Assembly: GCA_002452405.1 (NCBI GenBank)
Contig: DKFP01000015.1
Span: forward strand, 96,500-121,311
Source of the DNA: Deferribacteraceae bacterium UBA6793
Lineage (GTDB): Bacteria; Chrysiogenota; Deferribacteres; Deferribacterales; Geovibrionaceae
Length of the DNA stretch: 24,812 bases
Direction: 5' to 3'
Position numbers and translations under genes: made by a program. The notes under the pieces were generated by a model that was not told the origin of the DNA, searched no databases, and was given only the letters and a program-made list of their open reading frames with translations. Shown here in pieces: positions 23,525 to 24,812 of the stretch; position 1 is the stretch's first letter, and each line of letters begins with the position of its first letter.

Positions 23525-23560
23525 CCCCGGCACGGAGGTCGGGGTCAATTACACGGAGGT
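23525..23560 (+). promoter_or_regulatory. CsrA-like binding sites in second flagellin leader
   Basis: CCCCG (23525-23529) pairs with CGGGG (23540-23544), presenting ACGGAGG in the loop. ACACGGAGGT (23551-23560), a match to ACAnGGAnGT, overlaps the Shine-Dalgarno of the ATG at 23567. The order and spacing repeat those of the first flagellin leader, although the stem sequence has changed. The small AGAGC/GCTCT hairpin (23471-23485) and TTGCCATTAA are also kept. Confidence 0.55.
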
Positions 23561-23566
23561 AATATC

Positions 23567-24812
23567 ATGGCACTTACAGTTTACACAAACGTGAACTCTC
23601 TCGTTGCGCAGAGTTACGTAAACCAGACAAGCAATAACATTTCCAAAAACCTTGAAAGACTCTCCTCAGGTCTCAGAATAAACAGCGCGGCTGACGACGC
23701 ATCAGGTCTTGCTATTTCTGAGAAACTGCGCGGGCAGATTTCCGGTCTCAAAAGAGCTTCCATGAACGCCCAGGACGGTATTTCTATGCTTCAGACTGCT
23801 GAAGGCGGTCTGTCTACCATTCAGGAAATGACTCAGAGAATGAGAGAGCTTGCTGTGCAGGCTGCGAACGGTGTTTACACCACCAGTGACCGTGCAGAGA
23901 TCCAGAAAGAAGTTGACCAGCTTAAAGAAGAGATCGACCGCGTTGCTTCTTCAACAGAGTTCAACACCAAAAAACTCCTTAACGGTGACGCGACCGCTCT
24001 CTGGTCAACAGACAAAACAACTGCTATCGACGTAGCTGTTACAGGCAAAGTTGCTGAAGGCAACTATAACCTTAATATTGAAGTTGAAGCAGGTTCAAAC
24101 AACGTTTATAAGACAGACGTCATGACCCTGAACACAGACGCTGTCGGCGGAGAAATCACAACCGCAGGCGGAACAAAGAATGCCACAAACGTCGGATCTG
24201 TTTCCGACATCAAAACAGTTGCGACTTCCGGCACCAGCTATTACACAGCCACTATCGGCGACACTGCTATTGAAAACGCTTCAGCATCCGTTACAGCTAC
24301 TTTCCAGCAGACAGGTTCATCATTCTCCGTTACATCCGCAGGGATGGGAACCGGCGGAGCTACATATGCTGATTCAGGCTACCTTGAGGTCAAATTTGAC
24401 GGTAATGTAACCTCAGCTTCATCATCAGTGAGCGTTTCCGCAAGGTTCATCAACGCCAAAACAGGTAAGGTCGGCGAATGGACAACTATGTCCGGTGTTA
24501 CAGTTTCAAACGGAACAGTGACCTTCAATGAAGCCACAATTGCAGGCGGACCTACTATTGATGCGGAAGTAACTATCGGCGTTGCAGGCAAAATTCAGGA
24601 AGGCGACAAGATACTGATGAGTGTCTCAGGTCAGTCTACAGTCGATGGCGCAGCCACTTCCGGCGGCGGTACTATCAAGATTTCAGGCGGACCTTCCGGA
24701 CAGGCAGGACCTACTATCCAGTATACCGACGATGAATCACTCACAAAAGCTGACAACGGCGATGACGTTATCGACTATAACAACGTGACCGTTTACTACG
24801 CTTCCATGGATT
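23567..24812 (+). CDS. Flagellin, second tandem copy (3' end outside window)
   Basis: An open frame of 415 codons with no stop before the window ends. It begins MALTVYTNVNSLVAQSYVNQ after GGAGG and contains the D0/D1 region with RMRELAVQ, followed by the first part of the large central domain. It is collinear with the first flagellin gene without any net insertion or deletion (constant offset of 2789 bp from start codon to window end). The two proteins differ by scattered substitutions, for example N16S, G23N and the region around residues 145-225. A 133-bp segment (24270-24402) is identical to 21481-21613, suggesting gene conversion. The C-terminal D1/D0 region is not visible, so integrity cannot be judged. 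Confidence 0.95.
   Translation, partial: MALTVYTNVNSLVAQSYVNQTSNNISKNLERLSSGLRINSAADDASGLAISEKLRGQISGLKRASMNAQDGISMLQTAEGGLSTIQEMTQRMRELAVQAANGVYTTSDRAEIQKEVDQLKEEIDRVASSTEFNTKKLLNGDATALWSTDKTTAIDVAVTGKVAEGNYNLNIEVEAGSNNVYKTDVMTLNTDAVGGEITTAGGTKNATNVGSVSDIKTVATSGTSYYTATIGDTAIENASASVTATFQQTGSSFSVTSAGMGTGGATYADSGYLEVKFDGNVTSASSSVSVSARFINAKTGKVGEWTTMSGVTVSNGTVTFNEATIAGGPTIDAEVTIGVAGKIQEGDKILMSVSGQSTVDGAATSGGGTIKISGGPSGQAGPTIQYTDDESLTKADNGDDVIDYNNVTVYYASMD

Noticed and set aside
1..24812. tRNA, rRNA, CRISPR array, insertion sequence or prophage
   Set aside because: I looked for cloverleaf patterns, regularly spaced repeats with unique spacers, transposase motifs and integrase genes, and found none that I can support.

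Overview
The window looks like chromosomal DNA of a motile Gram-negative bacterium, most likely of the Deferribacterota (Geovibrio/Denitrovibrio/Seleniivibrio type). This placement is inferred from gene content and protein character (LpxI-type lipid A synthesis, short HisG, ThyX, CheX, large tandem flagellins, a DUF1385 protein beside prfA). No 16S gene is present to confirm it.

Layout. Positions 1-19230 are almost entirely minus-strand genes. In order of transcription: rpmE - thyX - (palindromic repeats) - DUF1385 - prfA - prmC - murA - hisG - bamA - (repeat) - ompH/skp - lpxD - fabZ - (hairpin array) - lpxA - lpxI - cheX - pilD, then tyrS - DUF1015 with its own promoter and terminator, then a solitary RTX-like repeat protein, then rho with its own promoter. 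Many junctions overlap or are only a few bases apart, so the middle block (about 6.0-18.1 kb) is probably one long operon or a few nested ones. It joins translation termination (PrfA, PrmC), peptidoglycan precursor synthesis (MurA), outer-membrane protein assembly (BamA, Skp-like OmpH) and lipid A synthesis (LpxD, FabZ, LpxA, LpxI). hisG, cheX and the prepilin peptidase gene are passengers.

Positions 19231-24812 are on the plus strand: a type IV pilin-like gene with a strong terminator, then two tandem flagellin genes, the second cut by the window end. Each flagellin gene has the same unusual leader: a sigma-28-like promoter, then a 32-nt hairpin with a bulged A followed by six T about 45 nt downstream, then a second small hairpin, and finally two GGA-containing CsrA-like sites, the last overlapping the Shine-Dalgarno sequence. 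This duplicated leader is the most interesting structure in the window. It suggests a terminated small RNA or attenuator layered over CsrA-type translational control of flagellin.

The intergenic spaces are rich in palindromic REP-like repeats (77-160, 11098-11170, 18115-18206, 20124-20202), and a different hairpin array sits between fabZ and lpxA. No rRNA, tRNA, CRISPR array, insertion sequence or phage gene was recognised.
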